The notes: generated from the letters alone by a model not told the origin. Positions 1 through 6,323 are shown, counted from the stretch's first letter. The stretch is 7,590 nt of DNA from an uncultured Ruminococcus sp. (GCA_902782885.1 CACZOW010000039.1:1-7590); one strand, 5' to 3'. Numbers and translations are program-made.

Positions 1-286
1 GAGATCCGGCCGCGGATCGGGTCAGAAGGAGCGGCCGACCTTCCCGAGCGCGAGTTCCGGCCGCGGATCGGGTCAGAAGGAGCGGCCGACCTTCCCGAGC
101 GCGTGTTCCGGCCGCGGATCGGATCAGAAGGAGCGGCCGACATTCCCGAGCGCGAGCTCCGGCCGCGGATCGGGTCAGAAGGAGCGGCCGACCTTCCCGA
201 GCGTGAGTTCCGGCCGCTGATCGGGTCAGAAGGAGCGGCCGACCTTCCCGAGCGTGAGTTCACGGCCGCGGAACAGCGCAGAAGGC
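1..286. repeat. Five 51-bp tandem repeats plus a decayed sixth copy
   Basis: Full copies begin at 1, 52, 103, 154 and 205; a diverged, truncated copy runs from 256 to about 286. Full copies differ at only a few positions, for example position 4 of the unit, G to A at 123 and C to A at 142 in copy 3, and G to T at 218 in copy 5. The period is 17 codons, and + frame 1 stays open from base 1 to a TGA at 391-393, giving units like FRPRIGSEGAADLPERE. Two minus-strand frames are also open across the repeats, so openness is weak evidence of coding. Each unit can fold: CGCG 11-14 with 49-52, TCGGG 17-21 with CCCGA 43-47, AAGG 26-29 with CCTT 39-42, and a nine-base loop containing the palindrome CGGCCG. 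The array continues past the left edge, so it could be intergenic repeat DNA or the end of a repetitive protein gene. There are no spacers, so it is not a CRISPR array. Confidence 0.9.
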
Positions 287-373
287 TGTCGCGAAAGGCA
301 CCGCGACATTTATCCGTGCTCAAAAGCGACATTCCCCCGAGTTCAAAATCGACATATCCCCGGGCACTGAAAC
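287..373. repeat. Three 23-bp direct repeats with an adjoining inverted repeat (possible IS21-type end remnant)
   Basis: Direct copies start at 305, 328 and 351. Each opens with GACAT, has a C/G-rich middle, and ends in a CAAAA- or TGAAA-like block. Just upstream, TGTCGCG (287-293) and CGCGACA (302-308) form a perfect 7-bp inverted repeat with an 8-base loop, and its right arm overlaps the first direct repeat. Read on the minus strand the units are ATGTCG-type blocks at about 23-base spacing. Short multiple repeats of this style at element ends, serving as transposase binding sites, are known for the IS21 family. No istA or istB gene lies in the window, so an element end or a relic is inference. 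Confidence 0.5.
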
Positions 374-389
374 CGTCTGATTCCGTTCG

Positions 390-418
390 TTGACAAACGT
401 CCTGTGCTGATGTATCAT
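390..418 (+). promoter_or_regulatory. Sigma-A promoter of the folT operon
   Basis: TTGACA at 390-395 is a perfect -35 box. It is followed by a 17-base spacer and the -10 box TATCAT at 413-418. The start of transcription is predicted near 424-426, immediately before the structured leader, which fits a riboswitch beginning at the 5' end of the mRNA. The TGA that ends the open frame of the upstream repeats lies inside this -35 box, so a repeat-encoded protein would end exactly at the promoter. Confidence 0.8.
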
Positions 419-429
419 ATCACCGTTAT

Positions 430-522
430 CAGAGCAGACGGGACTGCTCGAACGAGTCCGGGGGAATGGGAGTAGAGTCCCCGGGCGGAGGAATTGCCCC
501 CGTTGACCCGTCTCATCCGCTG
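430..522 (+). promoter_or_regulatory. THF-riboswitch-like leader upstream of folT
   Basis: Tetrahydrofolate riboswitches sense folates and often control folT or folE. Several blocks match the class as I recall it: a 5' junction AGCAGA (433-438; the known class has GAGUAGA-like sequence), an AATGGGAGTAG loop (465-475; known AAUGGGAUGUCG) closed by GGGGA/TCCCC (461-465 with 478-482), GTTGA before the 3' strand (502-506), and CATCCGCT (514-521), which matches the conserved 3' junction. The closing helix is short, CAG/CTG (430-432 with 520-522). The second helix is 7 bp (436-442 with 507-513). A further hairpin GGGC/GCCC pairs 483-486 with 496-499. The loop-to-junction pseudoknot is imperfect here, and the segment 443-459 differs from the known layout. 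The call is supported by context, a promoter just upstream and a folate-type ECF gene downstream. Confidence 0.55.
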
Positions 523-562
523 CATACATGCGATCGGCCGTCATTGACCGGCGCGGCAGACG

Positions 563-591
563 CTCTCTTGACGAAACTTACTTTCGGAGAG
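563..591 (+). promoter_or_regulatory. Hairpin sequestering the folT ribosome binding site
   Basis: The Shine-Dalgarno GGAGAG (586-591) lies 7 bases before the GTG start. It is entirely base-paired in a predicted hairpin: CTCTC 563-567 with GAGAG 587-591, a 4-base bulge, then CGAAA 572-576 with TTTCG 582-586 and a 5-base loop. This makes 10 pairs. No U-tract follows, so control of translation rather than termination is likely. An alternative long-range pairing joins the 3' part of the leader (509-513 and 517-520) to 558-562 and 553-556, directly abutting this hairpin. It could couple ligand binding to access of the site, but the switching logic is inferred. Confidence 0.5.
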
Positions 592-598
592 ATGTTAC

Positions 599-1636
599 GT
601 GAACCTGCTTATTCTGTCTGTGTTTATTTTTGACGCACTGCTCCTGTGCGTATTTATCAATCTGCTGATGCAGCTCCGGCTGCTCCGGAAAAACCCCGGC
701 GCGCAAAGCAAAGAACGGCGCGATGACGTGGGAAAGCGCACCGAAAAAATGGTGATCACCGCCATGATGCTGGCCTTCGCGCTGGCGCTCAAATACTTTT
801 CCGTCACGCTGCCGCTGATGGGCTCCAACGGGCTGCGCTTCGGCTTTGCGGGAATATTTACGGTGTTCCCGGCAATACTGTTCGGACCGCTGTACGGCGG
901 CATCACTTCGGCGCTCACGGACCTTCTGGGCTTCTTTATGAAGCCTTCAGGCGACTATAATTTTCTGTTCACGCTGATGGCGTTCATAGGCGGATTTCTG
1001 AAGGGCCTTCTCTGGCTGCTGCTGAAAAAAACGGGCAGAAAATTCGGCAAAGGCGCAAAGATCGCTCTTGCCGCCGTTATGTGCGTATTTCTGGTATTCG
1101 GCAGCGCGGTGATGATATCGCTGAACCGGGACGGTATTGTCCGCGGCATGATCGCGCACACGGAAGATATACCTGTGAAAGACGAAATGACGGCAAAGAT
1201 CGACGCGAAAGAAGTCGGCGCGCCGACGCGGTTCGTGGGAATGCTGACTTCGACGAAAGGCACAAAAACGTATCAGAAGAACTTTGCGACTTACGCGAAT
1301 CTTTCGGGTTTCGGGATCGCGCTGGTGGGACTCCTGGGGCTCGCAGGCATCGGGCTCGACGCGCTGCTGGATCTGCGCCGTAAGAAGGCCGGAAAGCCGG
1401 TCAACGGCAACGACATTTTTATCAAGATCCTGATGTGTATGCTTATCTCAGGGCTGATCGTTACCACGGTCAATTCGAAGATACTTATTGAACTGTACGG
1501 GATCAAAGCGCCGTTCCTGATATACTGGCTGCCTCGGCTGGCGGAGGAGATCATCGTCTGCACGCTGCAGGCGTATATCGCGGCGGCAATATTCCGTGCG
1601 CTGGAGAAACTGTTCCGGCAGCGCCGGTATATCTGA
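599..1636 (+). CDS. folT: ECF transporter S component, folate family (FolT-like)
   Basis: Probable membrane substrate-binding subunit of an energy-coupling factor transporter, taking up folate with a shared EcfA/EcfA'/EcfT module that is not in this window. The core segment at about residues 50-143 is FolT-like: an RFGFAGIFTVFPAILFGP block (80-97) and a GGITSALTDLLGFFMKPSGDYNFLFTL-type stretch around 100-126. At 345 residues it is about twice the usual S-component length. It has an extra N-terminal helix (about 2-25), a basic linker, and a non-membrane insertion of roughly 55 residues (176-232) between predicted helices 153-175 and 233-256, then helices near 273-292 and 308-336. The GTG start has GGAGAG 7 bases upstream and retains the N-terminal helix. 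The ATG at 592 is out of frame. The folate assignment rests on the core motif and the THF-like leader; another vitamin substrate is possible. Confidence 0.75.
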   Translation: MNLLILSVFIFDALLLCVFINLLMQLRLLRKNPGAQSKERRDDVGKRTEKMVITAMMLAFALALKYFSVTLPLMGSNGLRFGFAGIFTVFPAILFGPLYGGITSALTDLLGFFMKPSGDYNFLFTLMAFIGGFLKGLLWLLLKKTGRKFGKGAKIALAAVMCVFLVFGSAVMISLNRDGIVRGMIAHTEDIPVKDEMTAKIDAKEVGAPTRFVGMLTSTKGTKTYQKNFATYANLSGFGIALVGLLGLAGIGLDALLDLRRKKAGKPVNGNDIFIKILMCMLISGLIVTTVNSKILIELYGIKAPFLIYWLPRLAEEIIVCTLQAYIAAAIFRALEKLFRQRRYI

Positions 1637-1651
1637 GTACGGATCTTATGC

Positions 1652-1666
1652 GGCGCGCGGCGCGCC
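1652..1666. other. GC-only hairpin between folT and the CARF gene
   Basis: GGCGCG (1652-1657) and CGCGCC (1661-1666) form a perfect stem with a 3-base loop in the 45-base gap. There is no following T-run, so it is probably not an intrinsic terminator. It could act as an mRNA-stability or processing element within the operon, or be a chance product of GC-rich sequence. Confidence 0.3.
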
Positions 1667-1681
1667 CGTAAAGGCGGCAAT

Positions 1682-2920
1682 ATGAAAAAAGTACTTGTTG
1701 AACTGTATGACGCCGATATGTCCGAGAACCTGATCTCGCTCTCGCTGCGGGAGTACGACCGGGTGATGTTTTTATGTTTCAGCGAAAACGGTCCCTCGAC
1801 CCGGATCCGCAGCCTGCTGCAGTCGGTCATCCGGAGGCGTCTCGGCATCGAAACGGATTTCTGGGAAGTCAGGGAACGGAGCGTTGACGCCGCGTACAGC
1901 ACGCTTAAAGCGCTGATAAAAGGGGAGGCGCACTACTGTATCGACCTCACCGGCGGAGACGAGCTGTTTATTGCCGCCGTGGGAATGCTTATAAAAGAAC
2001 ATGGCTCCGCGGGCGGAGCGGCCGGCCAAAACGCGCCGCGGACCACCTTTTCCGTACACAGCTGCCGCATCCCCGCGCGCCGCGAGGAACTGCACTTCGG
2101 CCGTTTTCCGGACGCGCCGGGAAAGCCTCCCGCGCTTGCCTTCAGCGACGTTATTTCACTGAACGGCGGCAAGATGCTGGAAGAGGGCGGCGCCGAACCG
2201 GACACCACACCTGAAATGCTGCGCCGGGAGATCATCCAATTGTGGCACGCGCTGCGCGATCTGCCGACGGAATGGAACCGTTTCTGTTCGCTTCCGTATG
2301 TCGAAGGCACGCTTCCGGACGAAAAGGGGCGCATCAGCCGCCGCTTCTCCAAAAGCGACGACGCGGCCGTCTCCGAACGCGTGATGCAGCGCCTCTCAAA
2401 GCGCGGCTTCATCAGCAGTTACCGCATCGACGGCAGCGAACTCAGATATGTGCTGTCTGAAAAAGCGCATACGCGCAATCTGTATCTTATGGCCGGCACC
2501 GTGCTGGAAATGTACACCGCGCTGGCCGCGACCGACACGGGGCTGTTCCGCGAATGCCATACGGAAGTGCTGCTGGACTACGACGGCGTTGTCTCCGGTA
2601 AGCCCGCGGATCCCGTGAATGAACTGGACGTGACGCTGATGTACGGTATACTTCCCGTACTGATCAGCTGCAAGAACACGACGGTCACGAAGGAATTCCT
2701 GTACGAGATCCGTACCATGGCGGATCACTTCGGCGGACGATACGCGGTGGCAATGATGGTATCTTCCAGAGAGACGCCGGAGCCGGTGCGCGAGCGGGCA
2801 AAGGAAATGGGTGTGGAGCTGGTGGACAACGTCCAGGACCTCACCCTGAGCGAATTCCGTGCGGCGATCCGCGGCGTGTTCGCATCTATCGCGGGCGGTA
2901 AAGAAACTATTTCTAAATAA
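1682..2920 (+). CDS. CARF-PD-(D/E)xK nuclease, DUF1887 / Card1-Can2 family
   Basis: Family members bind cyclic oligoadenylate through an N-terminal CARF domain and cut nucleic acid with a C-terminal restriction-endonuclease-like domain, normally as helpers of type III CRISPR defence. Here the Rossmann-type CARF start is MKKVLVELYD, and the ligand-loop motif DLTGGDE (88-94) follows strand YCIDL. A variable linker (108-120) and a helical winged-helix-like middle (about 180-262) come next. The nuclease domain has E276 in AGTVLEMY, D316 in NELDV, and SCK at 329-331. Its C-terminal part (339-386), with HFGGRYAVAMMV and VRERAKEMG, is typical of DUF1887. S329 stands where the family usually has Glu (ECK), so cleavage may be altered, although D316 and K331 are kept. 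The 412-residue length is near the family's 370-400. The ATG follows a weak AAAGGCGG site. No cas genes or CRISPR array are visible. Gaps of 45 and 27 bases to its neighbours suggest co-transcription. Confidence 0.85.
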   Translation: MKKVLVELYDADMSENLISLSLREYDRVMFLCFSENGPSTRIRSLLQSVIRRRLGIETDFWEVRERSVDAAYSTLKALIKGEAHYCIDLTGGDELFIAAVGMLIKEHGSAGGAAGQNAPRTTFSVHSCRIPARREELHFGRFPDAPGKPPALAFSDVISLNGGKMLEEGGAEPDTTPEMLRREIIQLWHALRDLPTEWNRFCSLPYVEGTLPDEKGRISRRFSKSDDAAVSERVMQRLSKRGFISSYRIDGSELRYVLSEKAHTRNLYLMAGTVLEMYTALAATDTGLFRECHTEVLLDYDGVVSGKPADPVNELDVTLMYGILPVLISCKNTTVTKEFLYEIRTMADHFGGRYAVAMMVSSRETPEPVRERAKEMGVELVDNVQDLTLSEFRAAIRGVFASIAGGKETISK

Positions 2921-2947
2921 AATCTGATATAAAGGGGACCGACTGTT

Positions 2948-4183
2948 TTGCTGGACGATATCAAACGCTTTGATATGAAAAAGCCCGCGCAGCGCATGCA
3001 TCTCGGCCTGCTGATGCGGCTGCTCACCCTGCCGACGCTTATAAGCCATAAAAACAAACTCACAAAGTCCGGTATGGAAGGTATCAAACCGCCGTACCTG
3101 CTTTTATGCAACCACAACGCGTTCATGAACTTTTCCGTGGCGCTGAAGGCGACGCGCGGCCACCGGGTGAATTTCGTCGTAGCGATCGACGGCTTCCTGA
3201 AGCGCGAGTGGCTGCTGCGCTTTATCGGCTGTATCTGCAAGCGCAAATTCACCAGGGATACTGCGCTGGTGCGGCAGCTGAAGCTTGTTATGGAGCGGGG
3301 AGATATTGCCGCCGTGTACCCCGAAGCGCGGTATTCGCTGTGCGGCACCACCGCGGTATTGCCCGCGTCGGTAGGGAAACTCGCCAAATTGCTGCGGGTG
3401 CCTGTTGTCACCCTGATCTGCCACGGCCATCACGTGAATTCGCCCTTCTTTAACCTGCCCGATCACAAAGTGAAAGGTACTGAAGCTGAGATGACCTGCC
3501 TCCTGAGACCGGAGGAGCTGGAGATGCTTTCGGCGGAAGAGATCCAGAAACGCATCGAAGCCGCGTTCGTGTACGACGATTATACCTGGCAGGCGGAAAA
3601 GCGGCGCGCGGTCACATATCCCGGGCGTGCGGAAGGGCTGCACAAAGTATTGTACCAGTGCCCCAACTGCGGCGCAGAATACCGCATGAGTTCGTCGGGG
3701 ACAACGCTCCGCTGCGATGCCTGCGGCAAAACGTGGACAATGGATGAATACGGCGCGCTGCACGCGACGGAAGGGAAAACGGAGTTCCCGCATATTCCGG
3801 ACTGGTACGAGTGGGAGCGGGGCAACGTCCGCCGCGAAGTACGCGCGGGCACTTACGGCGCGACATACGAAGCTCACGTCTCCGCGCTGCCCAATCCGAA
3901 GCGATATATTGACCTGGGCAAAGCCGTACTCACCCACGACATGACCGGCTTCACCGTAAAAGGCCGTTATAACGGCGAGGAGTATGAGATGAAGCTGGCC
4001 GCCGCCAGCCAGTATTCGGTGCATATCGAGTACGAATACCTGGGCAAATACGGCGACTGCGTTGACCTTAACACGCTGGATGACACGCTGTATGTGTATC
4101 CGGAGGGCAAAAATTTCTCCGTCACCAAAATGGCTCTGGCGACGGAGGAATTGTACGTGTTTTATAACGGTAAAAACGGCTGA
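2948..4183 (+). CDS. PlsC-like lysophospholipid acyltransferase with C-terminal zinc ribbon
   Basis: The N-terminal half (about 1-225) resembles 1-acylglycerol-3-phosphate acyltransferases, which transfer a fatty acyl chain to lysophosphatidate at the inner membrane face. Motif I is N55-H56-N-A-F-M-N61: the His is present, but the usual Asp of NHxxxxD is Asn. Motif III is YPEARYS (124-130), with Glu126 of the FPEG-type motif retained. VPVVTLICHGHHVNSP (151-166) matches motif IV. The second half has a CPNC...CDAC zinc ribbon (C238, C241, C256, C259) and a beta-rich tail of about 140 residues of unknown role. No clear membrane helix is present, so peripheral attachment is likely. The TTG start is chosen because AAAGGGG (2931-2937) lies 10 bases upstream, whereas the ATG at codon 10 has no site. 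It lies 27 bases after the CARF gene, probably in the same operon. Whether the D to N change leaves activity is unknown. Confidence 0.8.
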   Translation: MLDDIKRFDMKKPAQRMHLGLLMRLLTLPTLISHKNKLTKSGMEGIKPPYLLLCNHNAFMNFSVALKATRGHRVNFVVAIDGFLKREWLLRFIGCICKRKFTRDTALVRQLKLVMERGDIAAVYPEARYSLCGTTAVLPASVGKLAKLLRVPVVTLICHGHHVNSPFFNLPDHKVKGTEAEMTCLLRPEELEMLSAEEIQKRIEAAFVYDDYTWQAEKRRAVTYPGRAEGLHKVLYQCPNCGAEYRMSSSGTTLRCDACGKTWTMDEYGALHATEGKTEFPHIPDWYEWERGNVRREVRAGTYGATYEAHVSALPNPKRYIDLGKAVLTHDMTGFTVKGRYNGEEYEMKLAAASQYSVHIEYEYLGKYGDCVDLNTLDDTLYVYPEGKNFSVTKMALATEELYVFYNGKNG

Positions 4184-4186
4184 TGT

Positions 4187-4200
4187 CGGCGTTGACGCCG
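4187..4200. terminator. Short hairpin in the convergent gap between the plsC-like gene and thrS
   Basis: CGGCG and CGCCG form a 5-bp stem with loop TTGA in the 24-base space between two convergent genes. No T-run directly follows on either strand. On the minus strand a TTTTT lies about 12 bases beyond the stem, inside the plsC-like reading frame. It may be a weak bidirectional terminator. It is the only candidate here. Confidence 0.25.
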
Positions 4201-4207
4201 CGCCGGC

Positions 4208-5995
4208 CTATGCGCGGTTTTTGATCTCGCCGAGCACCTTGCCGATAAATTCTTCCACACTCATCGTGATCGTCTCGGTATTGTCCCGGCGGCGGATCGA
4301 GATGTTGTTTTCATCGACTTCTTTCTGACCGATAATGATCATGTACGGCACGCGGTCGACCACCTGCGCCTCCCGGATCATATAGCCGATCTTTTCGTTG
4401 CGGTCGTCAAGCTCCGCACGAATGCCGGCGGCGGCCAGCGCCTCGTATACTTTTTCGCTGTATTCGGCAAAACGCTCCGATACTCTCAATACTTTGACCT
4501 GTGTGGGTGCCAGCCAGACCGGGAATTTGCCCTTGGTCTCCTCGATGATGTAGGCCATGAAACGGTCCAGAGAGCCCAGGATCGCTCTGTGCAGCACCAC
4601 CGGAGTTTTGCGTTCGCCGTCTTTGTCGGTGTATTTCAGATCGAATTTGGCGGGCAGGCAGAAGTCCAGCTGGCAGGTGGAGAGCGTGATCTCGGCGCCG
4701 ACCGCGGGCTTTACGTTGACGTCCAGCTTGGGTCCGTAGAACGCCGCCTCGCCGATCTCTTCCGTAAAGTCGATGCCCAGTTCCACGAGCACTTCTCTGA
4801 GGGCGGATTCCGCTTTGTTCCACATTTCGTCGTCCTGATGATATTTGACTTTGTCCTCGGGATCGCGCAGGGACAACACGCACCTGTAATTGGTGATCCC
4901 GAAGTCCTTATACACATCGAAGATGAGGTCAACGACTTTTCCGACTTCGTCCTTTATCTGATCCGGCGTGACGAACAGGTGCGCGTCGTTCTGGCAGAAA
5001 TGCCGTCCGCGCTCGATACCTTTCAGCGTGCCGCTGGATTCAAAGCGGAAGTCGTGGGCGATCTCGCCGATCCTTATGGGCAGATCGCGATAGGAGTGCG
5101 CTCTGTGAGCGTAGATCATCATATGGTGCGGGCAGTTCATCGGCCGCAGAACGAAGCTTTCACCTTCCACTTCCATAGCAGGGAACATGTTGGCTTTATA
5201 GTGATCCCAGTGACCGCTGGTCTGGTAGAGGGCAACTGTGCCCACGCACGGAGTAAGCACGTGCTGATAACCTAGCGCGCGTTCTTTTTCCTTGATGTAA
5301 TTTTCCAGCTCCTGCCATACGATGTAGCCTTTGGGCAGGAACATGGGCAGACCTTTGCCGACCAGATCGTCGCTCATGAACAGGCTCATCTCGCGGCCGA
5401 TGCGGCGGTGGTCGCGCTGTTCGGCTTCACGCAGTTCGCGCATGAAATCATCCAGCTCCGGCTGGGTCTTGAACGCGGTGCCTTTGATGCGGGTGAGCAT
5501 TTTGTTGTTGCTGTCGTTCTTCCAGTACGCACCGGAGAGCCCCAGCAGTTTGAAGGCTTTGAGTCCTTTGGTATACGTAAGGTGCGGACCTACGCACATG
5601 TCGATATACTCGCCCTGCTGATAAAAGCTGATCACCGCGTCGTCCGGAAGGTCGCCGATGTGCTCAACTTTGTACTTTTCGCCGCGTTCCTGCATGAGGG
5701 CAATGGCCTCCGCCCGCGGAAGTACGAACGGTTTTATGGGCAGATTTTCTTTGATGATCTTGCGCATTTCTTCTTCGATGCGGGGCAGATCTTCGTCGGA
5801 GATCTTAGCGTCGCCGAAGTCAACGTCATAATAAAATCCTCTCTCGTTGGCCGGCCCGTACGCGAAATCCGCGCCAGGGTAGAGCCGCTTGATCGCCTGT
5901 GCCATGATATGCGCGGCGGAATGCCGGAGCACGTGCAGCTCTTCTTCAGCGTCGTTCAGTTCGGCAACGCGGCCGTCGTTGTAAATTACTTTCAT
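4208..5995 (-). CDS. thrS: Threonyl-tRNA synthetase, lacking the TGS domain
   Basis: Charges tRNA-Thr with threonine in the cytoplasm. The protein has 595 residues against about 640 for the usual bacterial enzyme; the N-terminal TGS domain is missing and the protein opens with a short strand leading straight into the editing domain. Editing-site residues are H25 and H29 (HSAAH) and C134 and H138 (CVGPH). The class II catalytic core has zinc ligands C288 (MNCPHH), H339 (NDAHLF) and H469 (VLHR), motif 2 R317 (FRFESSG) and motif 3 R478 (GSLDRF). The anticodon-binding domain covers about 495-595, with WLAPTQVKVLRV and RAELDDRNEKIGYMIREAQ-type sequence. An in-frame TAA lies 6 to 4 bases before the ATG, so no longer start is possible and the missing TGS domain is real. 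GAAGAGG lies 8 bases upstream of the ATG. Expression is controlled by the T-box leader. The 3' end is 24 bases from the convergent plsC-like gene. Confidence 0.97.
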   Translation of the reverse strand: MKVIYNDGRVAELNDAEEELHVLRHSAAHIMAQAIKRLYPGADFAYGPANERGFYYDVDFGDAKISDEDLPRIEEEMRKIIKENLPIKPFVLPRAEAIALMQERGEKYKVEHIGDLPDDAVISFYQQGEYIDMCVGPHLTYTKGLKAFKLLGLSGAYWKNDSNNKMLTRIKGTAFKTQPELDDFMRELREAEQRDHRRIGREMSLFMSDDLVGKGLPMFLPKGYIVWQELENYIKEKERALGYQHVLTPCVGTVALYQTSGHWDHYKANMFPAMEVEGESFVLRPMNCPHHMMIYAHRAHSYRDLPIRIGEIAHDFRFESSGTLKGIERGRHFCQNDAHLFVTPDQIKDEVGKVVDLIFDVYKDFGITNYRCVLSLRDPEDKVKYHQDDEMWNKAESALREVLVELGIDFTEEIGEAAFYGPKLDVNVKPAVGAEITLSTCQLDFCLPAKFDLKYTDKDGERKTPVVLHRAILGSLDRFMAYIIEETKGKFPVWLAPTQVKVLRVSERFAEYSEKVYEALAAAGIRAELDDRNEKIGYMIREAQVVDRVPYMIIIGQKEVDENNISIRRRDNTETITMSVEEFIGKVLGEIKNRA

Positions 5996-6057
5996 GTTTT
6001 ATACCTCTTCCTTTTCTTCCGGGTCTTGAACCGGTTCGATCCAGCTCGCGCGGTCCG

Positions 6058-6107
6058 AAATAAAAACACCCCGGACGGGCGGACTGTTGTCCATGCCGTC
6101 AAGGGTG
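6058..6107 (-). terminator. T-box intrinsic terminator of thrS
   Basis: On the minus strand CACCC (6103-6107) pairs with GGGTG, GACGG pairs with CCGTC, and GGAC pairs with GTCC around an AACA loop. The hairpin is followed by TTTTTATTT (6058-6066). The CACCCTT 5' arm is shared with the antiterminator, so the two folds are mutually exclusive. This is transcription attenuation, not the end of a gene. Confidence 0.9.
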
Positions 6108-6323
6108 CGATATCTCACACGGTTCCACCTTGAACTTTAACTCGATCAGTCGCTCCACTCACGCAGGAAAGCGTCGGTACTTACTCTGCCGTCTTTTCGG
6201 GCGGTCATTTCTGCGCCGCGGCTCCGGAGCGGTCTTCGTCAATGTGCCCCGGAAGCTCGCACCGGCCGCTTCCTCTCTGTACGTGGACAACAAAGGCTAC
6301 TTTCTCCTTCAACGCCTTTACAG
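6058..6323 (-). promoter_or_regulatory. T-box riboswitch leader of thrS (threonine, ACC specifier)
   Basis: T-box leaders read the charging state of a tRNA and allow transcription of the downstream gene when the uncharged form binds. On the minus strand the order is as expected. There is an AGTA S-turn motif near 6299, AGAGAGG (about 6272-6278) and GGTG (about 6261-6264) of distal Stem I, then GAAG followed by the threonine codon ACC and a G (ACC at 6231-6233). The T-box AAGGTGGAACCGTG (6118-6131) forms a textbook antiterminator: AAGG 6128-6131 with CCTT 6101-6104, a 7-base bulge TGGAACC (6121-6127), and GTG 6118-6120 with CAC 6105-6107. The bulge TGGA predicts a U discriminator base in the cognate tRNA-Thr. 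The specifier position is inferred by pattern and not by a full fold. Confidence 0.92.

Noticed and set aside
1..255. CRISPR array
   Set aside because: Repeats are head to tail with no unique spacers between them.
103..393. Open frame across the repeats as a small protein gene
   Set aside because: It is open simply because the 51-bp unit lacks stops in this frame; two reverse frames are also open. It has no ribosome site at the ATG-like start, and its stop is inside the folT -35 box. It could only be real as the tail of a gene starting outside the window.
534..553. Transcription terminator between the riboswitch and folT
   Set aside because: Only a weak GCCG/CGGC stem is possible, and no T-run follows. 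The hairpin over the ribosome site is a better expression platform.
592..640. ATG at 592 as the folT start
   Set aside because: It is out of frame with the transporter and reaches a stop after about 13 codons. GTG at 599 has the correctly spaced GGAGAG.
1291..1902. 203-residue minus-strand open frame across the folT-CARF junction
   Set aside because: It overlaps two recognisable genes and the translation is Ser/Arg-rich without domain features.
3104..4024. 306-residue minus-strand open frame opposite the plsC-like gene
   Set aside because: It is a reverse-strand shadow of a well-supported gene in GC-rich sequence; the translation has no recognisable motif and no ribosome site was seen.
5408..6133. 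241-residue plus-strand open frame across thrS and its leader
   Set aside because: It covers the ThrRS N-terminal coding region and the T-box leader, both strongly supported on the other strand.
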